Shown: piece by piece, positions 44,660-53,882 of the stretch
Layout: each line of letters opens with the position of its first letter
How positions within the stretch are numbered: position 1 is the stretch's first letter
Assembly (NCBI RefSeq): GCF_004761865.1
Contig: NZ_SJDM01000005.1
Span: 124,001 to 188,000 of the forward strand
Direction: 5' to 3'
Length of the DNA: 64,000 nucleotides
DNA from: Crenalkalicoccus roseus
GTDB lineage: Bacteria > Pseudomonadota > Alphaproteobacteria > Acetobacterales > Acetobacteraceae
Translations under genes and position numbers: made by a program
The notes under the pieces: model-generated
Seen by the model: only the letters and a program-made list of their open reading frames with translations
The model's database searches: none
Told to the model about the DNA's origin: nothing

Positions 44660-46323
44660 TATTCCGCCGCCACCGAGGCCGGGGCTTCCGCGGGTGCGAG
44701 GCGGAAGCCCTCGTAGCCCTTGGCCGCCACCTCATCACAGATCTGGCGATAGGTGCCGACACCGCCGACATAGGGCATGAACACCCGCGGCTTGCCCGGA
44801 ACGTTGGCACCCATGTACCAGGAGTTGGCCTGGGGATAGAGGGTGCGGTGCGCCACCTCGTTCACGTGGTCCACCCAGCGGTCCTCCGCCTCCCGGGTGG
44901 CCTCGATGCGGGCGAGGCCGCGCGCGCGCATGTGGGCGAGGCAGCCGGTCAGCCAGTCCACGTGCTGCTCGATCGAGACGATCATGTTGCTCAGCACCGA
45001 GGGGCTGCCCGGGCCGGTGATCATGAACAGGTTGGGGAAGCCCGCGCTCATCAGGCCGAGATAGGTGCGCGGCCCCGCCGCCCATTTCGCGGCCAGGCTC
45101 TCGCCGCCGCGGCCGCGGATGTCGATCTTCAGCAGCGTGCCGGTCATGGCGTCGAAGCCGGTGGCGAAGACGATGCTGTCCACCTCGTAGGCGGCCTCGC
45201 GCGTGCGCAGGCCGGTCTCGGTGATCGCCTCGATCGGCGCCCGGCTGACGTCGATCAGCCGCACGTTGTCGCGGTTGAAGGTCTCGTAGTAGTGGCTGTC
45301 CACGCAGATGCGCTTGGTGCCGATCGGGTGGTTGCGGGGCGACAGGATCTCCGCCGTCGCCGGGTCCTTCACCGTGGCGCGGATCCTGGCGCGCACGAAC
45401 TCCGCCGCGGTGTCGTTGGAGGCCTGGTTGGTCAGCAGGTCCACGAAGGCGCCCATGAAGGCGGTGCCGCCCGCCGCCCAGCGCTCCTCGTAGACGCGCT
45501 GGCGCTCCTCCTCCGTCACCTCCATCGCCGAGCGCTGGTCGATGTTGTAGAGGATGCCGGTGCGCATCTGCCGCGCCTTCTGCCGGTGCGCGGCATAGTC
45601 GGATTTCCACCACCGCTCGTACTCGGCGTCCATCGGCGCGTTGCGGCTGGGGATGCTGAAATTCGGCGTGCGCTGGAACACCAGCAACTCCGCCGCCTGC
45701 TCGGCGATCACCGGGATCGCCTGGATGGCGGAGGAGCCGGTGCCGATCACCGCCACGCGCCGCCCGGTGAAGTCCACCCCCTCATGCGGCCAGAAGCCGG
45801 TGTGATACCAGGTGCCGCGGAAGGTCTCGAGCCCCGGTATGTCCGGCACCCTGGCGGCGGAGAGGCAGCCCGTGGCCATGATGCAGAAGCGGGCGGAGAT
45901 CGCCTCGCCCCGCTCGGTGCGCACCAGCCACCGTCCCGCCGCCTCGTCGTAATGGGCGGCGGCGACGCGGGTGTTGAAGCGGATGTCGCGGCGCAGGTCG
46001 TAGCGGTCGGCGACGTGGTTGGCGTAGGCGAGGATCTCCGGCTGGGCGGCGAAGCGCTCGCTCCACTTCCATTCCTGCTGCAGCGCCTCGTCGAAGGAGA
46101 AAGAGTACTGCATGCTCTCCACGTCGCAGCGCGCGCCGGGGTAGCGGTTCCAGTACCAGGTGCCGCCGACCCCGTCCGCCGCCTCGAGGATGCGCGCCGA
46201 GAGGCCGAGGCCGCGCAGGCGGTGCAGCATGTAGAGGCCGGCGAAGCCGGCGCCGACGATCACCGCGTCGAGCGTCTCGGGCGGTCCCGCCTGCGCTGCG
46301 GGTGTCTCGTGCGGATCGGACAT
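44659..46323 (-). CDS. Flavin-containing Baeyer-Villiger-type monooxygenase
   Basis: A 554-aa class B flavin monooxygenase using FAD and NADPH to oxygenate ketones or other substrates. The FAD motif is [12 protein letters not shown], the NADPH motif [10 protein letters not shown], and the BVMO fingerprint [12 protein letters not shown] lies at 168-179 (FxGxxxHxxxW). [14 protein letters not shown] is the late flavin-site segment. The length matches cyclohexanone/cyclopentanone monooxygenases. It is monocistronic and divergent from the CinA-like gene. Confidence 0.92.
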   Translation of the reverse strand: MSDPHETPAAQAGPPETLDAVIVGAGFAGLYMLHRLRGLGLSARILEAADGVGGTWYWNRYPGARCDVESMQYSFSFDEALQQEWKWSERFAAQPEILAYANHVADRYDLRRDIRFNTRVAAAHYDEAAGRWLVRTERGEAISARFCIMATGCLSAARVPDIPGLETFRGTWYHTGFWPHEGVDFTGRRVAVIGTGSSAIQAIPVIAEQAAELLVFQRTPNFSIPSRNAPMDAEYERWWKSDYAAHRQKARQMRTGILYNIDQRSAMEVTEEERQRVYEERWAAGGTAFMGAFVDLLTNQASNDTAAEFVRARIRATVKDPATAEILSPRNHPIGTKRICVDSHYYETFNRDNVRLIDVSRAPIEAITETGLRTREAAYEVDSIVFATGFDAMTGTLLKIDIRGRGGESLAAKWAAGPRTYLGLMSAGFPNLFMITGPGSPSVLSNMIVSIEQHVDWLTGCLAHMRARGLARIEATREAEDRWVDHVNEVAHRTLYPQANSWYMGANVPGKPRVFMPYVGGVGTYRQICDEVAAKGYEGFRLAPAEAPASVAAE

Positions 46324-46504
46324 GCTTCACTCCCAATGGCTTGCCCGGACCGCCACCCATGCCAGGGGCGGTCAGGGCTTTCCGGCAGAGCATCACGCCC
46401 CGCCGGGGCCGTCAACCGCCCGGGGCGGAGGCGCCGGCCCGGTTTACCCGCCGCTCCCGATGCGCGAGCATGGACCGGCGGAACGCGGGCCGGAAGGAAA
46501 GGGC

Positions 46505-47773
46505 ATGCGGGTCGAGATCCTCTGCACCGGCGACGAGATCCTCACCGGCAAGACGGTGAACACCAACTACAGCCACATCGCGCAGCGCCTGACCGAACTC
46601 GGCCTCGCCGTCTGCCGGGGCACCACGGTCGGCGACGACCGGGCGAGCCTGCTTGCCGCCTTCCGCGAGGCGGCGGCGCGCGCCGATGCGGTGATCGTCA
46701 ATGGCGGCCTCGGCCCCACGGTGGACGACCTGTCGCAGGAGGTGGCGGCGGAGGCCGCGGGCGTTCCCCTGGTGCTGCACGAGCCCTGGCTCGCCCGCAT
46801 GGAGGCGTTCTACGCCCGCCGCAACCGCCCGATGCCGCCCAACAACCGCAAGCAGGCCATGCTGCCCGAGGGGGCGGAGCTGCTCGACAACCCGATCGGC
46901 ACCGCCTGCGGCTTCGCGGTGACGATCGGGGGCAGGCGCTTCTACTTCACCCCCGGCGTGCCGCGGGAGATGCGCCGGATGCTGGAGGAGCAGGTGATCC
47001 CACGCCTGCTCGCCGGCGCCGGGCTGCGCGGGGTGACGCGGCTCAAGCGCTTCCACTCCTTCGGCATCGGCGAATCCCGCGCCGACGCGCTGCTCGCCGG
47101 CATCGAGGCGCTGGCGCCGGAGGGGGCGGTGAAGCTCGGCTTCCAGGCGCACTACCCGCAGCTCGAGACCAAGCTCGTGGCGCGCGGGCCGGATGCGGAG
47201 ACGGTGGAGCGCCTCCTCGCCCCGCTGGCGGAGGAGGTGCGCCGCCGACTTGGCCACTTCATCCTCGCCGAGGACGACCAGACGCTGGAGGGCGTGGTGC
47301 TGGAGGCGCTGCGCGCCGGCGGCTTTACCCTCTCGGTCGCCGAAACCCTCACCGGGGGCGGCATCGCCGCGCGCCTCGCGCCGCTGCCGGGGGCGGAGGG
47401 GGTGTTCCGGCGCGCCGTGGTCGCCCGCGAGGCGGGGGAGCTCTGCGCCGCTCTCAACCTCGGCGCCGATGCCGCCGCGATGCCGCCGGCGGCGCTCGCC
47501 CACGCCCTGGCCGCGGCGCTGCGCCGGGAGGGCGGGGCGAGCCACGGCCTCGCCGTGCTGGTGGCGCCGGATGGCGGCACCGAAGGGGCGGAGGCGGGCG
47601 GGACGATCCATATCGGCATCGCCGACCCGCAGGGCGGCGCGGCGCGGGAGGCGCGGCTGCTCGGCGGGCGGGAATGGCTGCGCCTCGGCGCCATGGAGCT
47701 CGCCCTCGACTGCCTGCGCCGGCGCCTGCGCGGCCTGCCGGTGGAGGAGCGGGTGGATTTCGAGCGGCGCTGA
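46505..47773 (+). CDS. CinA-like protein with degenerate C-terminal NMN-deamidase domain
   Basis: A 422-aa CinA-family protein. The N-terminal COG1058 (MoaB-like, ADP-ribose pyrophosphatase) domain is intact in appearance: LCTGDEILTGKTVNTN and NGGLGPTVDD. The C-terminal PncC-like domain is altered. The usual AES(C/L)TGG becomes AETLTGG, so the catalytic Ser is Thr281, and the following TYSNEAK block with the catalytic Lys is replaced by AREAGEL. A Ser/Lys amidase reaction therefore looks impossible, leaving only the N-terminal activity. The ATG at 46505 follows a GGAAGGAAAGG stretch. Confidence 0.87.
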   Translation: MRVEILCTGDEILTGKTVNTNYSHIAQRLTELGLAVCRGTTVGDDRASLLAAFREAAARADAVIVNGGLGPTVDDLSQEVAAEAAGVPLVLHEPWLARMEAFYARRNRPMPPNNRKQAMLPEGAELLDNPIGTACGFAVTIGGRRFYFTPGVPREMRRMLEEQVIPRLLAGAGLRGVTRLKRFHSFGIGESRADALLAGIEALAPEGAVKLGFQAHYPQLETKLVARGPDAETVERLLAPLAEEVRRRLGHFILAEDDQTLEGVVLEALRAGGFTLSVAETLTGGGIAARLAPLPGAEGVFRRAVVAREAGELCAALNLGADAAAMPPAALAHALAAALRREGGASHGLAVLVAPDGGTEGAEAGGTIHIGIADPQGGAAREARLLGGREWLRLGAMELALDCLRRRLRGLPVEERVDFERR

Positions 47774-47791
47774 TCCCCGGCGGGGCGGATC
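47772..47791. terminator. Hairpin spanning the convergent stops
   Basis: An imperfect dyad (GATCC...GGATC with an inner CCCC/GGGG) covers the 16-bp gap and both stop codons of the CinA-like and metallophosphoesterase genes. It may act as a bidirectional terminator; no T-tract. Confidence 0.3.
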
Positions 47792-48524
47792 AGAACCGCA
47801 GATCCAGCCAGGAGAGGTGCCCGCCCTTGCCGGCGCCGGTGTCGAGGAACACGGCGCGGCCGCCGAGCGCGCCCCGCTCCACGAAGGGCCTGCCGTCCGT
47901 GGAGCGGCAGTCATGGCCGCAATGGACGGTCACGCCGGCCGGGATGCGGTTCACCCAGCCGTAGAGCCGCTCCGGATAGCCGTCCGGCCGCATGCGGCTG
48001 GTCACCTGGCCGAACAGGGCGCGGGAGAGCAGCGGGTCCGGGCGCCGCGCCCCGGCATCGGGCGGCGGCGGCTCGTGCAGCATGCGCGGGTGCCAGCCGG
48101 CATGCACGAAGCACCAGGCGTCGAGGCGCAGCCAGGCTGGCGCCGCGGCGACCTCGGCCAGCAGCCGCGCCTTCAGCGCCGCGCCGTCCGGCGCCGCCTC
48201 GAGCTGGGCGAGGGTGGCGCCAAGCCCCTCGGCGGCGATGCGCACCCGCTGCCCGGAGAGGACGCGGCGCAGCTTGTGGTCGTGGTTGCCGAGCAGGAAG
48301 CGGCCCTGGCCGCGGTCCAGCACCCCGAACATCAGGCGCAGCACGCCCGGGCTGTCCGGGCCGTAATCGGTGAGGTCGCCGAGCTGGAGCAGGAACAGCC
48401 GCTCCGCCTCCGCCCCCGCCACGGCATGGGCGAAGGCGGCGGCCTCGCCATGCACGTCGCCCACCACGCGCAGCCCGGCGAAGCCGCGGCGGGCCAGCGC
48501 CTCGGCCCCGGAGGGAAGGTTCAT
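47790..48524 (-). CDS. Metallophosphoesterase, serine/threonine phosphatase-like
   Basis: A 244-aa calcineurin-like phosphoesterase. Metal ligands are visible in VVGDVHGE, LGDLTDYGPDS, GNHDHKL, and the late VHAGWHPRML and HCGHDCRSTDG segments. This is the layout of diadenosine-tetraphosphatase/PrpA-type bacterial phosphatases. Its ATG overlaps the photolyase stop by 3-4 bp (ATGA), so it is translationally coupled behind the photolyase, on the same strand. Function in repair is possible only by association. Confidence 0.87.
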   Translation of the reverse strand: MNLPSGAEALARRGFAGLRVVGDVHGEAAAFAHAVAGAEAERLFLLQLGDLTDYGPDSPGVLRLMFGVLDRGQGRFLLGNHDHKLRRVLSGQRVRIAAEGLGATLAQLEAAPDGAALKARLLAEVAAAPAWLRLDAWCFVHAGWHPRMLHEPPPPDAGARRPDPLLSRALFGQVTSRMRPDGYPERLYGWVNRIPAGVTVHCGHDCRSTDGRPFVERGALGGRAVFLDTGAGKGGHLSWLDLRF

Positions 48525-49963
48525 GCGGCGTCGTCCTCCGCCACCTCGCGCAGCGTGGCCAGGGCGCGCCGCCGCGCCGCCGCGTGCTCCACCACCGGGC
48601 GCGGATAGTCGCGGCCGAGCGCGAGGCCGGCCTGCCGCAGCACCGCCTCCGGCGCCTCCCAGGGGCGGTGCAGGTAGCGGTCGGGCAGGCGGGCGAGTTC
48701 GGGCACGAAGCGGCGGACGTAGCGGCCGGCCGGGTCGAACCGCTCGCCCTGCAGCACCGGGTTGAACACGCGGAAATACGGCGCCGCGTCGGTGCCGCAG
48801 CCCGCCACCCACTGCCAGGAGGCGCTGTTGGAGGCGAGGTCGGCGTCCACCAGCGTGTCCCAGAACCACGCCGCCCCGTCCTGCCAGGGCTGCAGCAGGT
48901 GCTTCACCAGGAAGGAGGCGGCGATCATGCGCACCCGGTTGTGCATCCAGCCGAGGCGCCAGAGCTGGCGCATCCCCGCATCCACGATCGGGTAGCCGGT
49001 GCGCCCGCGCCGCCAAGCGCGCAGCAGCGCCGGGTCGCGCGCCCAGGGGAAGGCAGCGAAGCGCGGGCGCAGCGGCGCCTCGGGCATCTCCGGCCGGTGC
49101 CAGAGCAGGTGGTAGGAGAATTCCCGCCACAGCAGCTCGGCCAGGAAGGGCCGCGCCGCGGCGCGGTCGCCGCCGAGGGCCGCCAGCGCCGCGTGCCAGA
49201 CCTGCGCCGGCGAGACCTCGCCCCAGCGGAGGTGCGGCGAAAGGCCGGAGGTGCCCTCGGTGCCGGGATTGTTCCGCGCCGCGCCGTAGTCCCGCAGCGG
49301 CCCGGCGAGGAAGCGGGCGAGGCGCGCCTGCGCCCCCGCCTCGCCGGGCGTCCAGAGGGCGGGGAACTCGGCCGCCCAGTCGGGCTGCGGCGGGGTGGGC
49401 AGCAGGCCGAGCGCGGCGAGCGGCTCTCCCTCCGGCGCCTCCGGAACGGGGCGCAGCCGCTCCGGCGCGGGCAGGGGCGGGGGCGGGTCGCCCAGCGCGG
49501 CGACGGCGCGGGCGAAGGGGGTGTAGATGGCGTAGGGCCGGCCGCTGCCGCTCCGGACCTGCTCCGGCTCCCGCAGCAGGGCGCCGGGGAGCAGGACGAG
49601 CCGCCGGCCTTCGGCGCGCAGCGCCGCGGCGAGGCGCTCGTCGCGCGCCCGCGCCCAGGGCTCGTACAGCCGCCCCGCCAGCACCTCCGCCGCGCCGGTC
49701 CGGGCGGCGAGGGCGGGGAGCAGCGCCTCCGCCCGGCCGCGCAGCAGCAGGAGCGGCGCCCCGCGCGCCGCCAGCGCCGCGCCGAGCGCCGCCAGGCTGT
49801 GGTGCAGCCACCAGCGCGCGGCACCGCCGGGTGCCCAGCGCCCCGCCGCCGCCTCGTCGAGCACGAAGACCGGCAGTACCGGGCGGTGTCCGGCCGCGGC
49901 GAGGATCGGGTTGTCGGCGAGCCGCAGATCCTGGCGGAACCAGAGCAGGGCGGGAGCGTCCAT
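48521..49963 (-). CDS. phrB: Deoxyribodipyrimidine photolyase
   Basis: A 480-aa class I cyclobutane pyrimidine dimer photolyase using FAD and light. LLWFRQDLRLADNP is the N-terminal antenna domain, and the FAD domain contains YGAARNNPGTEGTSGLSPHLRWGEVSP, FSYHLLWHRPEMPE, TGYPIVDAGMRQL and LVDADLASNSASWQWVAGCGTDAAPYFR, the photolyase fingerprint. A start nine bases upstream (49972) would add three residues; neither has a good Shine-Dalgarno. Complete. Confidence 0.95.
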   Translation of the reverse strand: MDAPALLWFRQDLRLADNPILAAAGHRPVLPVFVLDEAAAGRWAPGGAARWWLHHSLAALGAALAARGAPLLLLRGRAEALLPALAARTGAAEVLAGRLYEPWARARDERLAAALRAEGRRLVLLPGALLREPEQVRSGSGRPYAIYTPFARAVAALGDPPPPLPAPERLRPVPEAPEGEPLAALGLLPTPPQPDWAAEFPALWTPGEAGAQARLARFLAGPLRDYGAARNNPGTEGTSGLSPHLRWGEVSPAQVWHAALAALGGDRAAARPFLAELLWREFSYHLLWHRPEMPEAPLRPRFAAFPWARDPALLRAWRRGRTGYPIVDAGMRQLWRLGWMHNRVRMIAASFLVKHLLQPWQDGAAWFWDTLVDADLASNSASWQWVAGCGTDAAPYFRVFNPVLQGERFDPAGRYVRRFVPELARLPDRYLHRPWEAPEAVLRQAGLALGRDYPRPVVEHAAARRRALATLREVAEDDAA

Positions 49964-49985
49964 GTTGCCCATGTGGGGGCAATCC

Positions 49986-50014
49986 ACGCCGGCGCGAGGC
50001 CGATGCGCCGGCGT
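49986..50014. promoter_or_regulatory. 10-bp perfect inverted repeat between photolyase and fasciclin genes
   Basis: ACGCCGGCGC and GCGCCGGCGT (49986-49995, 50005-50014) flank a 9-nt spacer in the 81-bp divergent gap. It could be a shared operator; no RpoE-type or LexA-type element was recognised beside it. Confidence 0.4.
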
Positions 50015-50044
50015 AGATCGCCCGGATGGTGGAAGGAGCCGGCC

Positions 50045-50587
50045 ATGCGCGGGGGTCGAACGGCGGGTTCGTCCCTGATCCTCGTCGCCGCGCTGCTCGC
50101 CGCCCTGCTGCCGCGGCCGGCGGCAGGGGCGACGGTGCTGGAGGTGCTGGCGGCGGATGGCCGCTTCGGCCGCTTCCTCGAACTCGCGCAGCGTGCCGGC
50201 ATGGAGGAGCGTCTGCGCCAGCCGGGGCCGCTGACCATCTTCGCCCCGACCGACGCCGCCTTCGCCGAGGTGCTCGCCGCCCGCGCCAGGGCCCCCGGCC
50301 GCGCCGAGGCGGCGCCCTGGCCGGATGCCGAGGCGCTGCGTGCCCTGATCGGCGCCCACATCGTCTCCGGCAAGGCGCTGCGCCTCGCGGACCTGGACGG
50401 GGAGGGGCAGGAGCTGCGCAGCGAGGGGGAGGCCGTGCTGCGCCTCCGCCCCGCCTCGCGCGCCTCGGCGCTGGTCACCGCCGCCGCGGCCGGCCCCTGG
50501 GAAGGGCGGACGGCGCGGATCGTGGAGCCCGACATCGTGGCCGCGAACGGCGTCATCCATGCGATAGACGGGCTGATGCTGCGCTGA
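50045..50587 (+). CDS. Fasciclin domain protein, secreted
   Basis: A 180-aa protein with a signal peptide (SLILVAALLAALLPRPAAG) and one fasciclin/FAS1 domain: GPLTIFAPTDAAFAEVL is the FAS1 H1-type motif and VAANGVIHAIDGLML the H2-type motif. FAS1 proteins mediate adhesion or are periplasmic stress proteins, and small bacterial ones have no assigned chemistry. GGAAGGAG (50031-50038) precedes the ATG. It is divergent from the photolyase and convergent with PdeM. Confidence 0.88.
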   Translation: MRGGRTAGSSLILVAALLAALLPRPAAGATVLEVLAADGRFGRFLELAQRAGMEERLRQPGPLTIFAPTDAAFAEVLAARARAPGRAEAAPWPDAEALRALIGAHIVSGKALRLADLDGEGQELRSEGEAVLRLRPASRASALVTAAAAGPWEGRTARIVEPDIVAANGVIHAIDGLMLR

Positions 50588-50605
50588 CCGCCGCACGCCG
50601 CTGCC

Positions 50606-51292
50606 TCACCCCGTCGCCGCGCGGCGCGCTGCGGGCATGGCGAACAGCCGCTCCCGCCCGAGCAGGAAGGCGCGGCCGCCGCGCGGGAACAGCCGTGCCA
50701 GCGCCGGGTCGGCGATGTCGAGTCCGCCCGCATAGGCGCCGAAGGCCGGCAGCACCAGGCGCCGCCCGTCGGTGAGGAAGCAGGGGCGGGTGATGCCGCC
50801 GCAGCGCGTCGGCATGGTCGCCTTCGGGTGGAAGTGGCCGGAGACCTCGGCGCCGGCCACCGGACCGGGCCGCGCCTCGTGGCGGAACACCACCGGCCCC
50901 TCCGCCCATTCCGCCGCCGCCTCGCCGGGCAGGCCGACGGGGGGCGCGGGGTCGTGGTTGCCGAGCACCCAGACCGTCTCGACCCCCTCCAGCATCCGCC
51001 GCAGCAGCGCGGCATCCCCGGGCGCGAGGCGCGCCGCGCCCGCCGCGTCGTGGAAGGAATCGCCGAGCGCGACCAGCCGCGCCGGGCGCCAGCGGCGCAG
51101 CACGGGCAGCAGGCGAAGCAGCGTCTCCCGCGTGTCGTAGGGCGGCACCGGCCGGCCGGCGCGGGCGAGGGCGCTGCCCTTCTCAAGGTGCAGGTCGGCC
51201 ACCGCGAGCAGCCGCCGCGCCGGCCAGGCGAGGGCGCCGGCGGGGTCGAGCATCAGCCGCTCGCCGGCGAGGTGCAGCGGCGCCGGGATCAT
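50606..51292 (-). CDS. pdeM: Ligase-associated DNA damage response endonuclease PdeM
   Basis: A 228-aa metallophosphoesterase of the PdeM/MPE family, a manganese-dependent single-strand DNA endonuclease found beside Lhr-type helicase, exonuclease and ligase. Ligands are in VADLHLEKGSA, ALGDSFHD, LGNHDPAPP and SGHFHPKAT. It overlaps the helicase stop by 4 bp (ATGA), so it is co-translated with the helicase. The Exo and ligase genes are 6.5 kb away on the other strand, which is not the usual arrangement. Confidence 0.93.
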   Translation of the reverse strand: MIPAPLHLAGERLMLDPAGALAWPARRLLAVADLHLEKGSALARAGRPVPPYDTRETLLRLLPVLRRWRPARLVALGDSFHDAAGAARLAPGDAALLRRMLEGVETVWVLGNHDPAPPVGLPGEAAAEWAEGPVVFRHEARPGPVAGAEVSGHFHPKATMPTRCGGITRPCFLTDGRRLVLPAFGAYAGGLDIADPALARLFPRGGRAFLLGRERLFAMPAARRAATG

Positions 51293-53829
51293 GCGCCGGC
51301 GAGGCCGCGCGGGGCGCGACGGGGAGGGCGGCGGCCCCGCCGCGGCCGGTCCACCACGCCGGCGCGGATGCGCACGCCCTCGGTCACCTCGGCCAGGGTC
51401 TCGGCGAAGAGTTCCGCGCCCTCCGTCGCCTCCCCGACCAGCGCCGCCGCCTCGGCGAGCAGCGCGTCCTCGGCGCCGCCGGCGACCCATTCGCGCCCCT
51501 CCTCGATCAGCGCCGGCACCGCGAGCGGCGAGACGCGGTCGAGCCGCAGGTGGCGGATGCGCCCCCTGGCGCGGGCCAGCACCAGCGCGATGCGGGAGAC
51601 GTCGGTCAGCCCCGCCGCAGCCTCCTGGCGGGTGGCGCGCAGCAGCACGTGGTCCGGCTCATGCCGGCGCAGCACGTCGTAGATCAGGTCGGCGTTCATC
51701 GTCATCTGGCGGCCGGACTTCTCCTGCCCGGGGTGGTGCTTCTCGATCAGCCCGGCGATGGTGGCGATGTTGCGGAAGGTGCGGCGGAGCATGGAGCTCT
51801 CCGCCATCCACTCCTCCAGCTCCTCGCCGAGGATGTCCTCCTCGAACAGCGGCGCGACCTCGGTCGGCTCGAAGGCCGACCAGGCGGCGAGGACGTAGTC
51901 GGTGGCGAGGTAGCCGAGCGGGCCGTAGCCGAGCCTCTCCATGCGCCTCGTCACCAGCATGCCGAGCGTCTGGTGCGCGAGCCGCCCCTCGAAGCAGTAG
52001 GCGACCAGGAACCAGCGCCCGCCGCGCGGGAAGCTCTCCACCAGCAGCCCGTCCTTCTCCGGCAGGGCGGAGCGGCGCTGTTGCAGGCGCAGCCACTCGC
52101 GCACCGGCGCCGGCAGCGCGCCCCATCGCGCCGGGTCGTGCAGGATGGCGCGCACCCGCGCGGCGAGGAAGGTGGAGAGCGGCATCCGGCTGCCGGCATA
52201 GGCGGGCACGCGCGGCTCCCCCTCGCCGCCGCGGGAGACGAGGGCGGTGAGGGCATCGAGCGCCTCGAAGCGCAGGAGCTGGCCGGCGAAGAGGAAGCAG
52301 TCGCCGGGCTGGAGGGTGGAGACGAACCACTCCTCCACCTCGCCGAGCACCGGCCCGCCGCGCAGCCGCACCTTCACCATCGGCGTCTCGACGATGGTGC
52401 CGAGATTCAGGCGGAGCTGCCGCGCCACGCGCGCATCGCGCACATGCACGAGGCCCTCGGCGTCGCGGAACAGGCGGCGGAATCGGGCGTAGCCGCGGAG
52501 CGCGTAGCCCCCGTCCTCGACGAAGCGCAGCACGTCGTCGAAGTCGCGGCGGGAGAGGCCGGCATAGGGCGCGGCGCGCGTCACCTCGGCGTAGAGCGCG
52601 TCGGGGCGGAAGGGGGCGTGGCAGGCCATGGCGAGGACGTGCTGCGCCAGCACGTCGAGCCCGCCCGGGCGCGGCGGGTCGCCGTCGAGCTCCCCGGCCG
52701 CGACCGCCTCGAGCGCCGCGGCGCATTCCACCACCTCGAAGCGGTTGGCCGGCACCAGCACGGCGCGGGAGGGCTCCTCCATGCGGTGGTTGGCGCGGCC
52801 CACCCGCTGCAGCAGCCGCGCCACCCCCTTCGGCGCGCCGACCTGGATCACCTGGTCCACGTCGCCCCAGTCTATGCCGAGATCGAGCGAGGCGGTGGCG
52901 ACCACGGCGCGGAGCCGCCCGGCGGCCATCGCCGCCTCCACCTTGCGGCGCTGCTCGACGGTGAGGCTGCCGTGATGCAGCGCGATCGGCAGGTTGTCCT
53001 CGTTCAGCCGCCACAGCGCCTGGAACACCAGCTCCGCCTGGGCGCGGGTGTTGACGAAGACGATGGTGACCCGCGCCTCGCGGATGCGGCGGTAGATCCC
53101 GGGCGCCGAGGCGAGGCCCATATGGCCGCCCCAGGGCAGGTGCCCCTCCGGCAGCATCACCGCGATCTCGGGGGCGGCGCCGCCCGCGGCCTCGATCAGC
53201 CGCACCGCCTCCGGCCGGCCGGTCGGCGAGAGGAAGGCGCGCAGCGGCGCGGGATGCGCCACGGTGGCGGAGAGGCCGATGCGCCGCGCCCCTGGCGCCA
53301 GCGTCGCCAGGCGCGACAGGCCGAGGGCGAGCTGGTCGCCGCGCTTGGTGCCGGCGAGGGCGTGGATCTCGTCCACCACCACGGCGCCGAGGCCGGCGAA
53401 GAGCGCCCCGGCCTCGGGCAGGGAGAGCAGCAGCGCGAGGCTCTCCGGCGTGGTGAGCAGGATGTCGGGCGGGTTCTCGCGCTGCCGGGCGCGGCGGTTG
53501 GCCGGCGTGTCGCCGGTGCGGGTCTCGATGCGGACGGGAAGGCCCATCTCCGCCACCGGCGCGGCGAGGTTGCGCGCCACGTCCACCGCCAGCGCCTTCA
53601 GCGGCGAGACGTAGAGGGTGTGCAGCGCGCCCCGCCCCGTCTCCGGCCGCGCCGCCAGCGCAACGAGGCTCGGCAGGAAGCCGGCGAGGGTCTTGCCGCC
53701 GCCGGTCGGGGCGACCAGCAGCGCCGAGGCGCCCGCCGCCGCCGCCTCCAGCACGGCGATCTGGTGCGGCCGCGGCGTCCATCCCCGGCGGGCGAACCAG
53801 GCGGCGAAGGGTTCCGGCAATGTTCCCAT
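51289..53829 (-). CDS. Ligase-associated DNA damage response DEXH-box helicase (Lhr-Core type)
   Basis: An 846-aa Lhr-Core superfamily 2 helicase. LVAPTGGGKTLAGFLPSL is Walker A, VVVDEIHALAG motif II, and VFVNTRAQAELVFQAL with QRVGRANHR are motifs IV-VI. The C-terminal winged-helix and Lhr-specific domains follow. It is an ATP-dependent 3'-5' translocase acting with nuclease and ligase partners in DNA repair. The start MGTLPEPFAAWFARRGW at 53829 is the usual family N-terminus. A GTTC-N7-GTTC element overlaps codons 2-6. Confidence 0.95.
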   Translation of the reverse strand: MGTLPEPFAAWFARRGWTPRPHQIAVLEAAAAGASALLVAPTGGGKTLAGFLPSLVALAARPETGRGALHTLYVSPLKALAVDVARNLAAPVAEMGLPVRIETRTGDTPANRRARQRENPPDILLTTPESLALLLSLPEAGALFAGLGAVVVDEIHALAGTKRGDQLALGLSRLATLAPGARRIGLSATVAHPAPLRAFLSPTGRPEAVRLIEAAGGAAPEIAVMLPEGHLPWGGHMGLASAPGIYRRIREARVTIVFVNTRAQAELVFQALWRLNEDNLPIALHHGSLTVEQRRKVEAAMAAGRLRAVVATASLDLGIDWGDVDQVIQVGAPKGVARLLQRVGRANHRMEEPSRAVLVPANRFEVVECAAALEAVAAGELDGDPPRPGGLDVLAQHVLAMACHAPFRPDALYAEVTRAAPYAGLSRRDFDDVLRFVEDGGYALRGYARFRRLFRDAEGLVHVRDARVARQLRLNLGTIVETPMVKVRLRGGPVLGEVEEWFVSTLQPGDCFLFAGQLLRFEALDALTALVSRGGEGEPRVPAYAGSRMPLSTFLAARVRAILHDPARWGALPAPVREWLRLQQRRSALPEKDGLLVESFPRGGRWFLVAYCFEGRLAHQTLGMLVTRRMERLGYGPLGYLATDYVLAAWSAFEPTEVAPLFEEDILGEELEEWMAESSMLRRTFRNIATIAGLIEKHHPGQEKSGRQMTMNADLIYDVLRRHEPDHVLLRATRQEAAAGLTDVSRIALVLARARGRIRHLRLDRVSPLAVPALIEEGREWVAGGAEDALLAEAAALVGEATEGAELFAETLAEVTEGVRIRAGVVDRPRRGRRPPRRAPRGLAGA
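53811..53825. promoter_or_regulatory. Candidate LexA box, GTTC-N7-GTTC
   Basis: GTTC (53811-53814), seven bases, GTTC (53822-53825): the direct-repeat form known for alphaproteobacterial LexA sites. It lies just inside the helicase coding sequence, downstream of a promoter-like pair that would give an almost leaderless transcript. Experimental support is absent. Confidence 0.45.
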
Positions 53830-53840
53830 GGGCGGCGGGG

Positions 53841-53869
53841 ACTATGGCGGGGGAAGGCCGCTGCGGGAA
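53841..53869 (-). promoter_or_regulatory. Candidate promoter of helicase-pdeM operon
   Basis: Minus strand: weak TTCCCG (-35, 53869-53864), 17 bp, CATAGT (-10, 53846-53841). Transcription would begin a few bases before the ATG at 53829, putting the LexA-like site at about +5 to +20. Confidence 0.3.
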
Positions 53870-53882
53870 GCGAGGCGCGGCC

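Noticed and set aside
44848-47964. A 1038-aa open frame on the plus strand across the monooxygenase and CinA-like genes
   Set aside because: It is antisense and out of frame to convincing genes, has low-complexity R/G/A/H composition and no start context. GC-rich codon bias produces such shadow frames.
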